Below are positions 7,659 to 18,018 of a DNA stretch of 64,000 nt, one piece after another; positions within the stretch are counted from its first letter, which is position 1; every line of letters begins with the position of its first letter. Where the stretch lies: contig CM039508.1 of the NCBI GenBank assembly GCA_022432975.1, positions 23,809,278 to 23,873,277 of the forward strand, given 5' to 3'. Below the pieces are notes generated by a model that had not been told where the DNA came from, ran no database searches, and saw nothing but the letters and a program-made list of their open reading frames with translations. Position numbers and translations under genes: made by a program. Origin of the DNA: Begonia masoniana. Taxonomy: Eukaryota > Streptophyta > Magnoliopsida > Cucurbitales > Begoniaceae.

Positions 7659-10446
7659 AGAAAAATAGAATAGAAAGGATAGTTGGAGAAATGGTTTAAT
7701 GGTAATACTCGTACGATAGATAAAAGTATGCTGGAGAATAGAGAGGTGGGGGAAGATAGAAGGTAGGTAAGAATGGATTCCTAGGTGAACCTTGACGAGA
7801 ATACGGTAGGTTAAATATACTGGATGAAATGTGCCTTATAGCAAGGGAGTTATGTACTAATAGAATTAGCCTTACTTAACCATAAAATGGTGCACGCTTA
7901 GAATTTGGTTACCATTAGAGGGGATGATTTATGGGATACAAGATTTAAACAAATAGAAACTGAATCTTAGTCGATGAACATTGAGGTTTTAGAATATGAC
8001 GAATCAGAGAGGCAATTGAAGCTTGGATATAAATTATTGAGGAATACTCTAGGCTACCAAAGTACAATGTGTACGTTTGAGGGAATAAAATAATGTGGTA
8101 AAGGCTTGTATCTCTTAGATCCATATGGAGCAGAAGGCATATGGATGAAAGTTATATTTAGCAATTCAATTTAGGTAAATTATTGAAGGGCTATGGGGAG
8201 TGTGAAATCTAAGTGATTACGAAGGAATATTCGTATTGAACATGTTGATGAAGAAGATAAGGGAATTATTCGGAATTGGAAGGTTAACAAATTTCGACAC
8301 GATAAAAGATCAAGGTTATACAAGAGGTGATACTCGGATTACAAAAAAATAAAAAGATCGGCTGATTTCCCAGAGATATGCATTGTCGGATAAGACTAGT
8401 CAATAAATGACGATTCCCTATTCGCAAAAGATTTCGACCGACATGCGATAAAGGGAGACTTAATGAAGTTAAGAGTGATCAGGGAGTAGTAGACATGTTA
8501 GACTTGCGATGTTGCTCGACTAAGGAATATGGGGCTAAAACATAGGAATTAGACTAACTTAGAAACTCAAAAACTCTAGCTAATCAGAGAAGGGTTTAAC
8601 ATCTTAGATTAAAGGTCATGTTTTGGGGTTTAGTGTAATGTGTGTGAGGTTAGAAGAAATGATGAATCGACTTGGATGGAGGTAGGAGCCTCCGTGTTCG
8701 TGGAACTATGAAGATTAACCTTAATGGAGAGAAGTTCTAGGAAAATTAACTTTAAGGGTTAGAGTTGAGAATCTGAGAAGGTTGGAATTAAGGATGTAAA
8801 TTTATCTACAACGACTTGCAAACAAGAAAATCGTTGGATAAATCGTTGTATAAGGGTCAAGTAGGGTATTCAGAACTTGACTATGAGCAACAAAAGAGGG
8901 TCGCCTAGTAGTAACTTCGATGAGATCCTTGTACGATATTAGGGTTAAGTGCAGAGGATTGTTATGTTAAAGGAAGGGTTAGAAGTGGAAGATAGTTCGG
9001 TGCTTAAAGTCGTGCGAATCGTGAAGTTTGCAAGTTATCGAATAAGGAGAACAAGGAATTACACAGGAGCCATTTGAGTGAACTTAGAAGTAAGACTAAG
9101 TGAGAAAGGTTCCTGAGGTTCGACTAGTATTCAACAAGTTGAGGTCAATGAATACGTAAATAACTTGCGGTTGGAATGAATGATTTAAAGCAAACCAATA
9201 GCAAAACTCAGGGACTTGACCGTGTTCGAAGTTAATGAAGATTTGAGTAAAACAAACGGAGTGTAACGTAGGTGATATGAGAATTTTAGTTAAGGATATA
9301 ACAAGGGAGCTCGTTAATGTAGCTTAGAGCAAAATGTTTTGTTTATAAGGTCTTATTCACAAAGGAACCAAGGTTTTTAAGAGAGTGGTGGCATCAGCAC
9401 CCAGTTGGACTCGTTTAGACCTAGGGGTATTTCGATGATATAGTTGTAAAGTATAGCAATAGGAGCTGAATTAAGAAACCCGCACTAGGAAAGGTCGCCG
9501 ACAACCGGTGAGTTGTACAAGAAGGTATGTGACCAAAGAATATTGCTGATAAGATAGTTATGAAGGATCGTTATTAGAGAAAATCGTCGAAATTGAAGCT
9601 AACGTGCATTCTGATTGCGGATAGAGTCGATGAATTTATGAGGGTTTAACGTTTTGGATGATTAAGTATAGACCAATGCGTGCACGAGTCGTCAGATGTC
9701 AAGTACACAGTTAAAGGTCGTTTGATTGAAGACTTTGGAAAAATTTGGTAAGACTTAATGCGTAAGCGAGGACGCATCTAGGCCAATTGGAAGTAAGGAG
9801 TACGATTATGAGGTTAATGTAGAAATGGTGTTGGTGTGCATCTTGACTGTGGACAGAGTCGAAGAAATTTTGACGATGTTCGACCTAACTGACGTTAGGA
9901 AGTTTGGACATGATGCAATCTAAAGGAATAGCTAAGGGAAGCTTCGATGGAAGAAAATTTTGAAGTTGTTTCATTTGGAAATTTAAGACTTGAATTAGGT
10001 GTTGGTCGGGGGAAGCCCGAATGTAAGGTCAAGTCAGAAGAGTAAGAAAGTTTAACTCATGGATGATTAAACGGAAGCCAATGTGGATGGCGAATTAGTA
10101 ATATACATGAATATGGAGTTGGATCGTTCGAATTAGAGACTTATGGAATTCTTAGAACACAACGCTAATTTGGGATATAGTAAGCTAGGTCGAAGATAGC
10201 CAATGGGGTTAGTGGCTAATGTTGCCCCATTGGGTTTTCAGAATTTAGATTTAGGATCATAAGGATCAACCCTAAATGCAGATAGAAGTAAAGTTCCTAA
10301 TGGGAAGCTCAATTATTTTGAGAGATAGAATGAGGAAATTCCAAAAGAACGGAGTGGTCGTAAGTCCCAGTACAAAGCTGCATGGCGTAAGACGATAGTA
10401 ACGAGGACTATAAGCTAAGTCAAATTTTGAGGACAAAATTTTAATT
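7659..10446 (+). other. non-coding internal region of the LARD
   Basis: About 2.8 kb stands where pol would be. No open frame of note exists on either strand, and protease, RT and integrase motifs are not recognisable. Near 10420 the words TTTTGAGGACAAAATTTT resemble the stretch that precedes the polypurine tract in the autonomous relatives. Two weakly similar stretches near 9600 and 9835 recall an integrase VDR word, but too weakly to annotate. Confidence 0.7.
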
Positions 10447-10459
10447 AAGGTGGATGGAA
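10447..10459 (+). promoter_or_regulatory. polypurine tract, fam1 LARD
   Basis: AAGGTGGATGGAA immediately precedes the TG of the 3' LTR. Confidence 0.7.
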
Positions 10460-13051
10460 TGTAACACCCGGTTCTTTACGGAATTTATTAAATAAACAAT
10501 ATAATGATATTTTTGCAAATATGTAAAGTCAAGTCAGTTTTTCAAAAAGAAAGCGTTATTACGATCATAATAATTAATAAGGATTTCAGGAAAATTTCGG
10601 GAATTTTAGGAGTTTAACGCTAATTTTACGAGAATTACGTTTATCGTAATATAAAGGACGTTTTAGTAAAAATAGTAAACGAGGTCCGATTTGCGAACGG
10701 ACAGTTTTAATAGAACCCAAATAATAAGTTGGAATTATTGGTGAAATAAGGAAATTTGGAGAAGCCAACTCGCTAGTTAAATAACAAAACAAAAGACGAA
10801 ATAAAAAGAATTAAGTACAAAGGGCAAAATGGTCATTTAAGCAATCAAATTATTATTAAAAGGCAAAAGCCTTTTATTCTTCTCCATAACGTTTTCTCTC
10901 TGGTTTTTCTTTCCTCCCGCGGCCACAGAGAGATTTTCTCTCTGTCGTCGATGTTCTCTCCACGCCAGCGACCGATTCCTCCTCCGTTCTTCGCAATTTC
11001 TTCTCCATTCCCGACCCTATGTATGAATCTATGATTTTAGAGCGTTAGTTTACGATTTTTGCGAAGTTTAACGGTTAGGGTTTACGATTAGGGTTTTGTT
11101 AAAAATATGATTTGAGGTTCGAAATTTATAGATTTAAAGTAATTAAGGATATAGTGAACGTATTGAACGTTATTGGACGAATTTAATTGATTTAAGAAGA
11201 ATGTTAGATTTGGTAAAAATTTGAGATTTAGGAAAAACTCGTATTTTGGGATTTAAGGTGCCGAGCGTGTATTGCTCGATGAAATAGCTCAATGAATTGG
11301 ATTAAAGCTTTAGGAAATTTCTTTAGTTAAGGTTTTGTTAATGTGGACTTTTAGTAGCTTAAACTCGTTTTAACGTCGATGGTTCTAAATTGCCTTAGGT
11401 GAACGACTCTCGTGGACGAAGCTCGAAGTTCAGCGCGCACGAGGTAAGTTCTCGTGATCTTCTCTTGCCGATTGGCCTACACCGTACGTTGAGGTCGTCT
11501 CGAGGAATTTTGGTGACGCTTTTGGTTTTAAATTGTTCTGGTTGGGTAGTTACATAGGATATGCTTTCAATAGCTTTTATTGTCTTGATGGTACGTATGT
11601 TGTTTGTTTACTTTAAGTACGTAACTGTTCATGCATCACGGTTTTAAGTTACGCATAGAAAATAAATTTCTGCACAATGTTTTAAAGAAAATGGCGATGC
11701 GGCCTGGAGAGGGGCTATTGATCTATTGTGTAGGCACGAAAGGGTCTGTCACAATACCGCATCTAATATGTACTCATACTGTTATAGGTCATGCGAGATG
11801 GGGTTCAGGCACGGCTGTACGTGTTGTAAGCATGTACCCCTCTCCTCTAAGTGGAAAGGGTAGTCCGACCGTTGGATGTGCCCTCTCCATTTAGGGGGAT
11901 GAGATCTTGGTGACAACCAGAGTAAAGATAATGAAAACGTTGAATGGTTTTACGAACTCATATGCACAGCACGCAGTGCATTTACGTAGAGCTTGCTGAG
12001 ATTTTTATATCATAGGTGTCTGTATGGTGTAGGTGACTTCGACTTAGGTGAGGACGAGATCCCTCCACCTGAGGAGTGATGCAGTTGACGGAGGATGGCT
12101 CGTGGTGGTGTGCTGGCGCAGTCGATACGTAACCTGACCCGTGGGGAGTGTATGTACGTATTTTGAGGATTTTTGGGGATATTTTGGGCTAACGATGGAT
12201 TAGATAGGTTAATTGTATAGTTGAACATATTAGGGTGCTTGGATCTTACTAGTTGATAGGTTTATATTTGATATTTCGATGTTTTGGTAAACCTGTTTTT
12301 ATATAACGTTTTGTATTAGGAAAATGATTGGCTTTTAAACATAACCACGTAGTTTGTTTTTACGAAATTAGGTTATGTTTTTAATTGAGTTTTTGAGTTG
12401 ATATTTTGGGTGATTGATGAAGTGAGGAATTGATGGATTATGGGTGAGTTTATGTTGAAATATGGGGTTTAGATGTAGGTGGAATTGTGTTTATGTGTAT
12501 GTAGGAGTATGAAGGAAAAATGGAAAAGAAGAAAGAGGGAAGAAAAAGAAAAAGAAAGGAGAGGGAGGCAGTGAGGGTGGCGATCGATCGCTAGGGAGGG
12601 CGATCGATCGCCCCTCGTTATCAGGTGATCGCCTGGGGAGGCGATGCGATCACCTCGGTTGGTCGCCGCTCTCTTGTTTTTCCAGAGAGCGTGGCGATCG
12701 ATCGCCTGACCATCGATCGCGAGGCGATCAATGGCCAACGAAAAGGGGAGATCGCGATCGCCCCTTCTGTTTTGCAGCGGCGACCGATCGCCCGTTTTGG
12801 GCGATCGATCGCCTCTCACATTTTGGGACGAAAGTCCCATTTTGCCCTGCTCCTTGTTTTGTTTGGTTTTAATTATTTTAAGTTTTATTTAATTACTTTT
12901 AGGTTTTGTTTAAGTGGATTTTACGAATGAATTTCAAACGGCTTTAACGATTTAAATTCCGCTTAAAGTTAGGAACAAAGTTTAAAGTATATTGGTAATA
13001 AGGATAAAAAAAATGGTACGAAAAATCGGTTACAGTATTAGGGTCATCACA
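10460..13051 (+). repeat. 3' LTR of fam1 LARD
   Basis: It is 2592 bp, nearly identical to 4385-7003, and ends GTCATCACA followed by the AATTC duplication. TATA-like box at 10854-10862; leader signals at 11021, 11398, 11444 and 12032; palindrome array at 12573-12822. Confidence 0.9.
12573..12822 (+). repeat. GCGATCGATCGC palindrome array, fam1 3' LTR
   Basis: Same array as 6500-6762. It lacks the segment corresponding to about 6625-6655 and has a few single-base changes, so most LTR-LTR differences of the element lie here. Confidence 0.8.
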
Positions 13052-13056
13052 AATTC

Positions 13057-13968
13057 TTAGAGAGGTGAATAGCGCTCTAGCTATCGCTGAACACAACATA
13101 CTTCTCTTGGCCTAAGCCCAATTTCTCAAGGAATCTCCTCATCCACAAAACCTCTTTGCAACCCTCAGTAATCGCGATGTACTCGACTTTTGTGGTGGAT
13201 AGAGCAACACACTCTTGCAGCTTCGATTGCCAAGACACGACTCCCTCTGCAAAAGTCATTAAGAACCCTGAAACGAATTTTCTAGAATCAACGTCACCGA
13301 CCATAACTGAATCGGTATATTCAAGTAGCATAGAATCACTGCCACCGAAACACAAACACAACCTGTAAGTATCTCTAAGATATCTGAGTATCCACTTCAC
13401 CGCTTCCCAGGGTTCTTTGTCAAGATTGGAGATAAACTGGCTGACTACTCCAACTGAATGAGCAATATCGGGTAGAGTGCAAACCATGGCGTACATCAAA
13501 CAGCCAACTGCAAACGAATAAGGAACTCGACTAATGTATGTCTTGTCTTTCTCACTTGTAGGACATTGCTCCGAATTGGGCATGAAGTAACCTACAACTA
13601 GAGAACACACAACTTTGGTCTTGCTCCTGTTGAACTTTTCAAGTACCTTTTCGATGTAGTCTTCCTGAGACAACCAAAGTTTCTCATTCTTCCTATCACG
13701 ACAGATTTTCATACCAAGTATCTTCTTCGTCGTACCCTTCAACTTGCACACAAGTTGCTCTTTTCCTCTGACTTTGAATCCCTCGAGCTGCTCCATGTAG
13801 ATTTCTTCCTCCAAGTCACCATGAAGAAACGCAGTTTTCACATCAAGTTGCTCGATCTCTAAGTTCAAGCACGCCGCTAAACCAAGAGTAACTCGGATCG
13901 AGGACATTTTCACCACCAATAAGAATATTTCTTCAAAGTCGATTTCCTTCTTCTGACCGTACCCCTCC
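13057..13968 (-). pseudogene. copia A reverse transcriptase/RNase H fragment
   Basis: An open frame of about 297 codons on the minus strand reads GYGQKKEIDFEEIF, then LDVKTAFLHGDLEEEIYMEQ, ILGMKICRDRKN, VGCLMYAMVCTLPDIAHSVGVVS and SWQSKLQECVALST. These are standard landmarks of Ty1/copia RT and RNase H. At about 13736, after CKLK, it jumps directly to GTTKKILGM, so the ~100-residue core with the YVDD active site is gone while the frame is kept. A TAG follows SDS near 13074. It is bounded by the gypsy insertion (13969) and the LARD (13051). Confidence 0.85.
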
Positions 13969-14358
13969 TGTAACACCCGGTATTTTTGCCATGTAATAAT
14001 CTGTTGAATTATTGTATGGATTTAAATTGCCATAAATACAATAACTATTTTGTTGTGAAGTTTTGGAGCATGTAGTGTGGGGTGAACCAAACCAATTTGT
14101 AACCAAACAAACGCTAAGTTTAAAATGCATGGAAGGGAAAATTGGAGAGAAATTAAGGTTGGTGGGAGATAGTCAATGGATAGCTGACACATGGCAGCTT
14201 GTTGAGGAAGTTAAGTTCTTCCTCCCACGCGAGATCCTCTTCACTTCTCTGCTCTGCTCTCTCTCCATTCTCTTCTCGGTATTCTCTCTTCCAGTCGACA
14301 AGCAACCATTGAAGATTTACTTCGATCTCCTCAGATTTTCTTCTGCTCCTCCGCTAAG

Positions 14359-15154
14359 GTAAACATCTACTAATGCTAACAAGTTTGGACAAGTTTAATG
14401 TGGGTTTTTCCCGAAGTTTAGGGTTATGGTATTTGTGAAAAACTCACTGTCTTTAGATGAAAACACACCGGTTTGTTTTCTAAGGGTTTGAATGAGTTTG
14501 GAACAGACTCTTCTGACTTATTTGTTAGCATTTGCAGTTTGTTTATTTTCTGAACGTACATGTACAGGTTCGAACATTTCCGAGACTTTCCGACTAACTG
14601 CATCGCGGATAACAGGTAAGTTCATAACCGTAGGTTGGCCCTTAAGGCCCTACATCACGGAGGTACTAGGTTTCCTTTTTTGTCGGGTTGTTTTGGGTAG
14701 AAAGGTTATAGTCTATGTTGTGAAATGTCTGGCTTCGATTCACTTTCTGTTGTCTTATTTCTGCTGTCTGCCTGTTTAAGTTCAACCACCGTTCATGCAT
14801 ACACGTTTTCTCTGAAAGACATGCAAATGTTTTCTGTACACTGTTTGAAACTAAACAAGATAAAATCCAACTGAAATGTACCAGGTTAAGTGCGAGACGG
14901 GGACTGGCCCCAGAACTGTTTACTGTTTACCGTTTACTGTACTGTATCCCTGAAAGTGCCTAATAGTGCACCCTCCCCCTCCCCCCTGTTTGCCAAATCC
15001 CCTATAAGCTCCACTTAATTCTACTGCCACTGTAACTTAATGCTCTGTACTGTCACCGTATTTCTGAAAAACTGCATGCATAGCATTTTGCATCACTGCA
15101 TTCTGATTATGTTCTTACTGAGTTTTAGACTCATAGGTGAACTCCTTGATGTAG
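14359..15154 (+). other. inferred two-intron leader in fam2 LTR
   Basis: Donor AAG|GTAAAC is at 14359, acceptor TGTACAG ends at 14567, the micro-exon is 14568-14615 (48 bp), the strong donor CAG|GTAAGT is at 14616, and acceptor GATGTAG ends at 15154 (intron 539 bp). CTTACTGAG at about 15115 fits a branch point. The same points in the 3' LTR are 21892, 22100, exon 22101-22148, 22149 and 22688. Confidence 0.5.
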
Positions 15155-16009
15155 GTACTGAACCCGAATGTGAGGACCTTGTGCCTCAATCTGAAGAATA
15201 GGTGGCTGGTGGCTCGAGCTCTCGGGGGTGGTTGCTGCAGTCAGACACAATTTTTTGTCCCGAGGTTTAAGTCTTAGTTTTTTAAGAAATGTTCATATCT
15301 GTAAAATCTTCTGAAATTCTGGTGTGTTTGTTTTAAAACTCTGTTGAGGTCCTGTGTTTTGTCTTAAAAACTCTGCAGGAAATTCTGTTGGACGTATATA
15401 TAATGTATAAGTTCTGATGATCGAGTTTTAAATCTCTGTTGACAGTTGTTAGTTGTTTCCTGTGAAATGTCTTGAAAACATTGTGGAACTGCTTGAGTTC
15501 TCCTTTTTCAGGTCATGCATGGATGGTCTCGAATTTTAGAGCTATCCATGCAGTTTGTTTCCTTGAAATCTGTCATTTGTAATGAAGGTCTGAAACCTGT
15601 ATGCCTTCTGTTGTGTTCGAGAACCATGTTTTGAATTGGTTTGAAAATCTGAGACTTTCATGTTTTCTGTTCTTTAAGCTCTCTGTCTATATGTTTTCTG
15701 TTAAAGTTGTCAAATTCTGCCCCTTTTAAACTGCATCTTCCGATCACGTTTAATGCATCCACCGATAGTCACTGTTCACATTTTGTCTTATCTCATCCAC
15801 CGGTGAACAGTTGATTTGATTAGTCTTAGTTACTTCTACCGGTTTCATCTGTCTCTCAGTTTAACTTCATCTTCCGACGACGTCATCTCCTCTTCCGATG
15901 ACATCACCATAGCTTTTCTTCAGCCGATTACGTTCACTGCTGCTTTAAGCATACATCCACCGCCAAACAGTGATTTGCCTTAGGTTTTTCCTCCTGCCGA
16001 TCTCGTTTA

Positions 16010-16372
16010 TTGCCTGCATCCACCGATGACGTCATCCATCTTTCGGCTGACGTCATCCTCTTCTACCGACTTCGTTCACTGCCTGCATCCACCGGTGACG
16101 TCATCCATCTTCCGGCTGACGTCATCTCCTTCTACCGATTTCGTTCACTGCCTGCATCCACCGGTGACGTCATCCATCTTCCGGCTGACGTCATCTCCTT
16201 CTACCGATTTTGTTCACTGCCTGCATCCACTGGTGACGTCATCCATCTTCCAGCTGACGTTATCTTCTTCTACCGATTTCGTTCACTGCCTGCATCCACC
16301 GGTGACGTCATCCATCTTCCGGCTGACGTCATCTCCTTCTACCGATTTCGTTTACTGTCTGTTCCTACCGGT
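16010..16372 (+). repeat. 69-bp TGACGTCA minisatellite, short form (5' LTR)
   Basis: About five copies of a 69-bp unit, each with two TGACGTCA palindromes (around 9 intact). Units differ from one another by a few substitutions, unlike the homogenised 3' LTR array. Confidence 0.9.
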
Positions 16373-16866
16373 GAACTCTATTCTTGTTTATAGTTCACAT
16401 CCACCGATTAGCACTGTTCATCTTTTGTTATATCTGCATCCACCGATAGCTTTTACCTTCTGCCCAGTTTTACTCTCCTCCTTCCGATTATCCCTGTACA
16501 CCTTTGTTTTATTTAATCCACCGAAGCTCTTTTTATACCAAGTCTTCCGCCATCCTGAATTCTTTTAAATTAAGTTCATTTTTGTTTTCTGCTTCACCTG
16601 AGAACTCTCTCTCTCTCCCTGTAAATGTTTTCTGTTACTCACTGCAGTTTCTCCCTCTCTGTAAAGTTACGTTTATAGGGTTTGCGATGACAGTGCATGT
16701 TTCCTGTTATTCGATTCTGTTTCTCTGTAAATATTTTAAAAGTATAATGTCTACTGTTTTGACCGATCTGTTCAAAGAAAATAGTCACTGTTTTTCGTTA
16801 TCTGTCCCGGAGTGATGGCTCTTATCCCGGACCCCGATCGGGCTCGGTTTTGGGCTGTCACAGTTA

Positions 16867-16877
16867 TGGTATCAGAG
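16867..16877 (+). promoter_or_regulatory. primer-binding site, fam2
   Basis: TGGTATCAGAG lies 4 bases beyond the 5' LTR. It then diverges (AGAC), so it matches initiator Met tRNA less fully than the other elements. Confidence 0.8.
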
Positions 16878-16950
16878 AGACAAGGTTTTAAAACCGATTC
16901 TGTGAAATGTCTGACTGCGCAACCCGCCACGTGAGATCGCTCCACCAACT

Positions 16951-17013
16951 GTAATTGTTTAAAAAAATTCCTGTAAAAGTTCTGTTTATTAAGTTAGGTT
17001 ATTTTGTTTATAG
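16951..17013 (+). other. short intron-like segment before gag, fam2
   Basis: It begins GTAATT after CCAACT and ends TTTATAG at 17013, 63 bp, T-rich at its 3' end and 12 bp before the gag ATG. It is positionally equivalent to 7092-7156. Confidence 0.35.
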
Positions 17014-17025
17014 GGTTTATTAGAA

Positions 17026-18018
17026 ATGGTGAGAGGACATCAAGAAGAGTCAAGCGAAAGCTCTCGAGCCATTGACCGACTAACAGAACTGGTGGGTGCA
17101 CAGTCACGCATGGTTGAACGCATGATGGCCAGAGAAGACGATAGAAACAATAATCATGGGAATAACAATCGTGATAATGCGCTGCGAGACAACAGTGGAG
17201 ACAGATTCCGGCGACTCCAGCCGCCTTCATTTGATGGACTTTCTACAGACCCGACCCGAGCTGAAACCTGGATTCGAACAATGGAGAAAATGTTTGGATA
17301 TGCAGAAGTAGAAGACAACAAGAAAGTTATTTGCGCCATGTTCTATCTCACCGAAAGTGCGGGATTTTGGTGGGACACAGTGCAGTCAACTACAGTGGCA
17401 TTAAGCTGGGAAGGATTCACGAAGATCTTCTACGAGAAGTACTTTGACCGGGGAGTGAGGAAGGAAAAGTTGCTTGAGTTCTCTCGGCTGCGACAATATG
17501 GGTCAGTGGCTGAATATGTTCAGAAATTCGAGTCACTGTCCCGATATGCAACACATATGGTGGCCACCGATGAGAACAAGGTGCACCAATTCATTCAAGG
17601 GTTAAAGATGGACCTTCTACGAGGGATCACAATCGGAGGATTCGATGAGGCACCGTATGTGAAGGTGGTGGCCAAGGCTTATCAGTTGGAGGCCTTAGAG
17701 ACAAAGTCCCAGAGACAAAGAGATTCACCAAGAGGGATTATTCGAAATGTTCCTCAGCAACAACAGCAACAACCAAGGGGTCAAAACCTGCAACCTCAAC
17801 AGCAACAAAACAGGGACATTAAGAGGCCCAATGAGACCATCACTTACCCAGACAAAGGAAAGAGACCGATGGGAGCTCCTTAGCCCACTATATGTCCACG
17901 GTGCCAGAGAAGCCACCAGGGCAAATGCAGGCTTATTACTGGCGCTTGTTTCCGATGTGGCAAAGGAGGCCATCATGTCCGTGATTGCCTGATACCCGAC
18001 ACGAGGCAAAATCAGGCC
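17026..18018 (+). pseudogene. gag part of fam2 gag-pol
   Basis: It starts MVRGHQEESSESSRAIDRL. The capsid core reads FDGLSTDPTRAETWIRTMEKMF and GSVAEYVQKFESLSRYA, the retrotransposon gag domain that builds the virus-like particle. A Gln-rich linker (about 17745-17815) follows, then a TAG at 17881-17883 (probably from CAG). In the same frame come a [12 protein letters not shown] motif and the zinc knuckle [14 protein letters not shown] (CX2CX4HX4C, about 17947-17988). The frame runs on without a shift into protease, so gag and pol were one polyprotein. The single stop is the only defect seen here. Confidence 0.85.

Larger units (their letters stand above)
4385..13051 (+). mobile_element. LARD-like non-autonomous LTR retrotransposon with gag remnant (fam1)
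   Basis: Complete element of 8667 bp. It has TG...CA ends, a 5-bp target duplication AATTC (4380-4384 and 13052-13056), near-identical long LTRs (2619 and 2592 bp), an initiator-Met PBS and a polypurine tract. The internal region (~3.45 kb) holds a partial gag and then ~2.8 kb with no pol frame. LTRs, leader and gag start resemble those of the autonomous-type gypsy element at 29344-39274, which is a plausible helper family. The LTRs differ mainly by small indels in the GATCGATC array, so insertion looks recent. It interrupts the RNase H region of copia A. Confidence 0.9.
13969..16862 (+). repeat. 5' LTR of fam2 gypsy element
   Basis: It starts TGTAACACCCGG and ends GGGCTGTCACA. It has a CT-rich leader region (14230-14300), the inferred introns and the short form of the TGACGTCA minisatellite. 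Open frames within it (for example 14063-14362 and 14492-14779) recur in the 3' LTR only because the LTRs are copies. Confidence 0.9.

Noticed and set aside
14492..14779. 95-codon frame with a hydrophobic start, repeated at 22025
   Set aside because: It lies across the inferred intron-exon boundary of an LTR and recurs only as an LTR copy; no family recognised.
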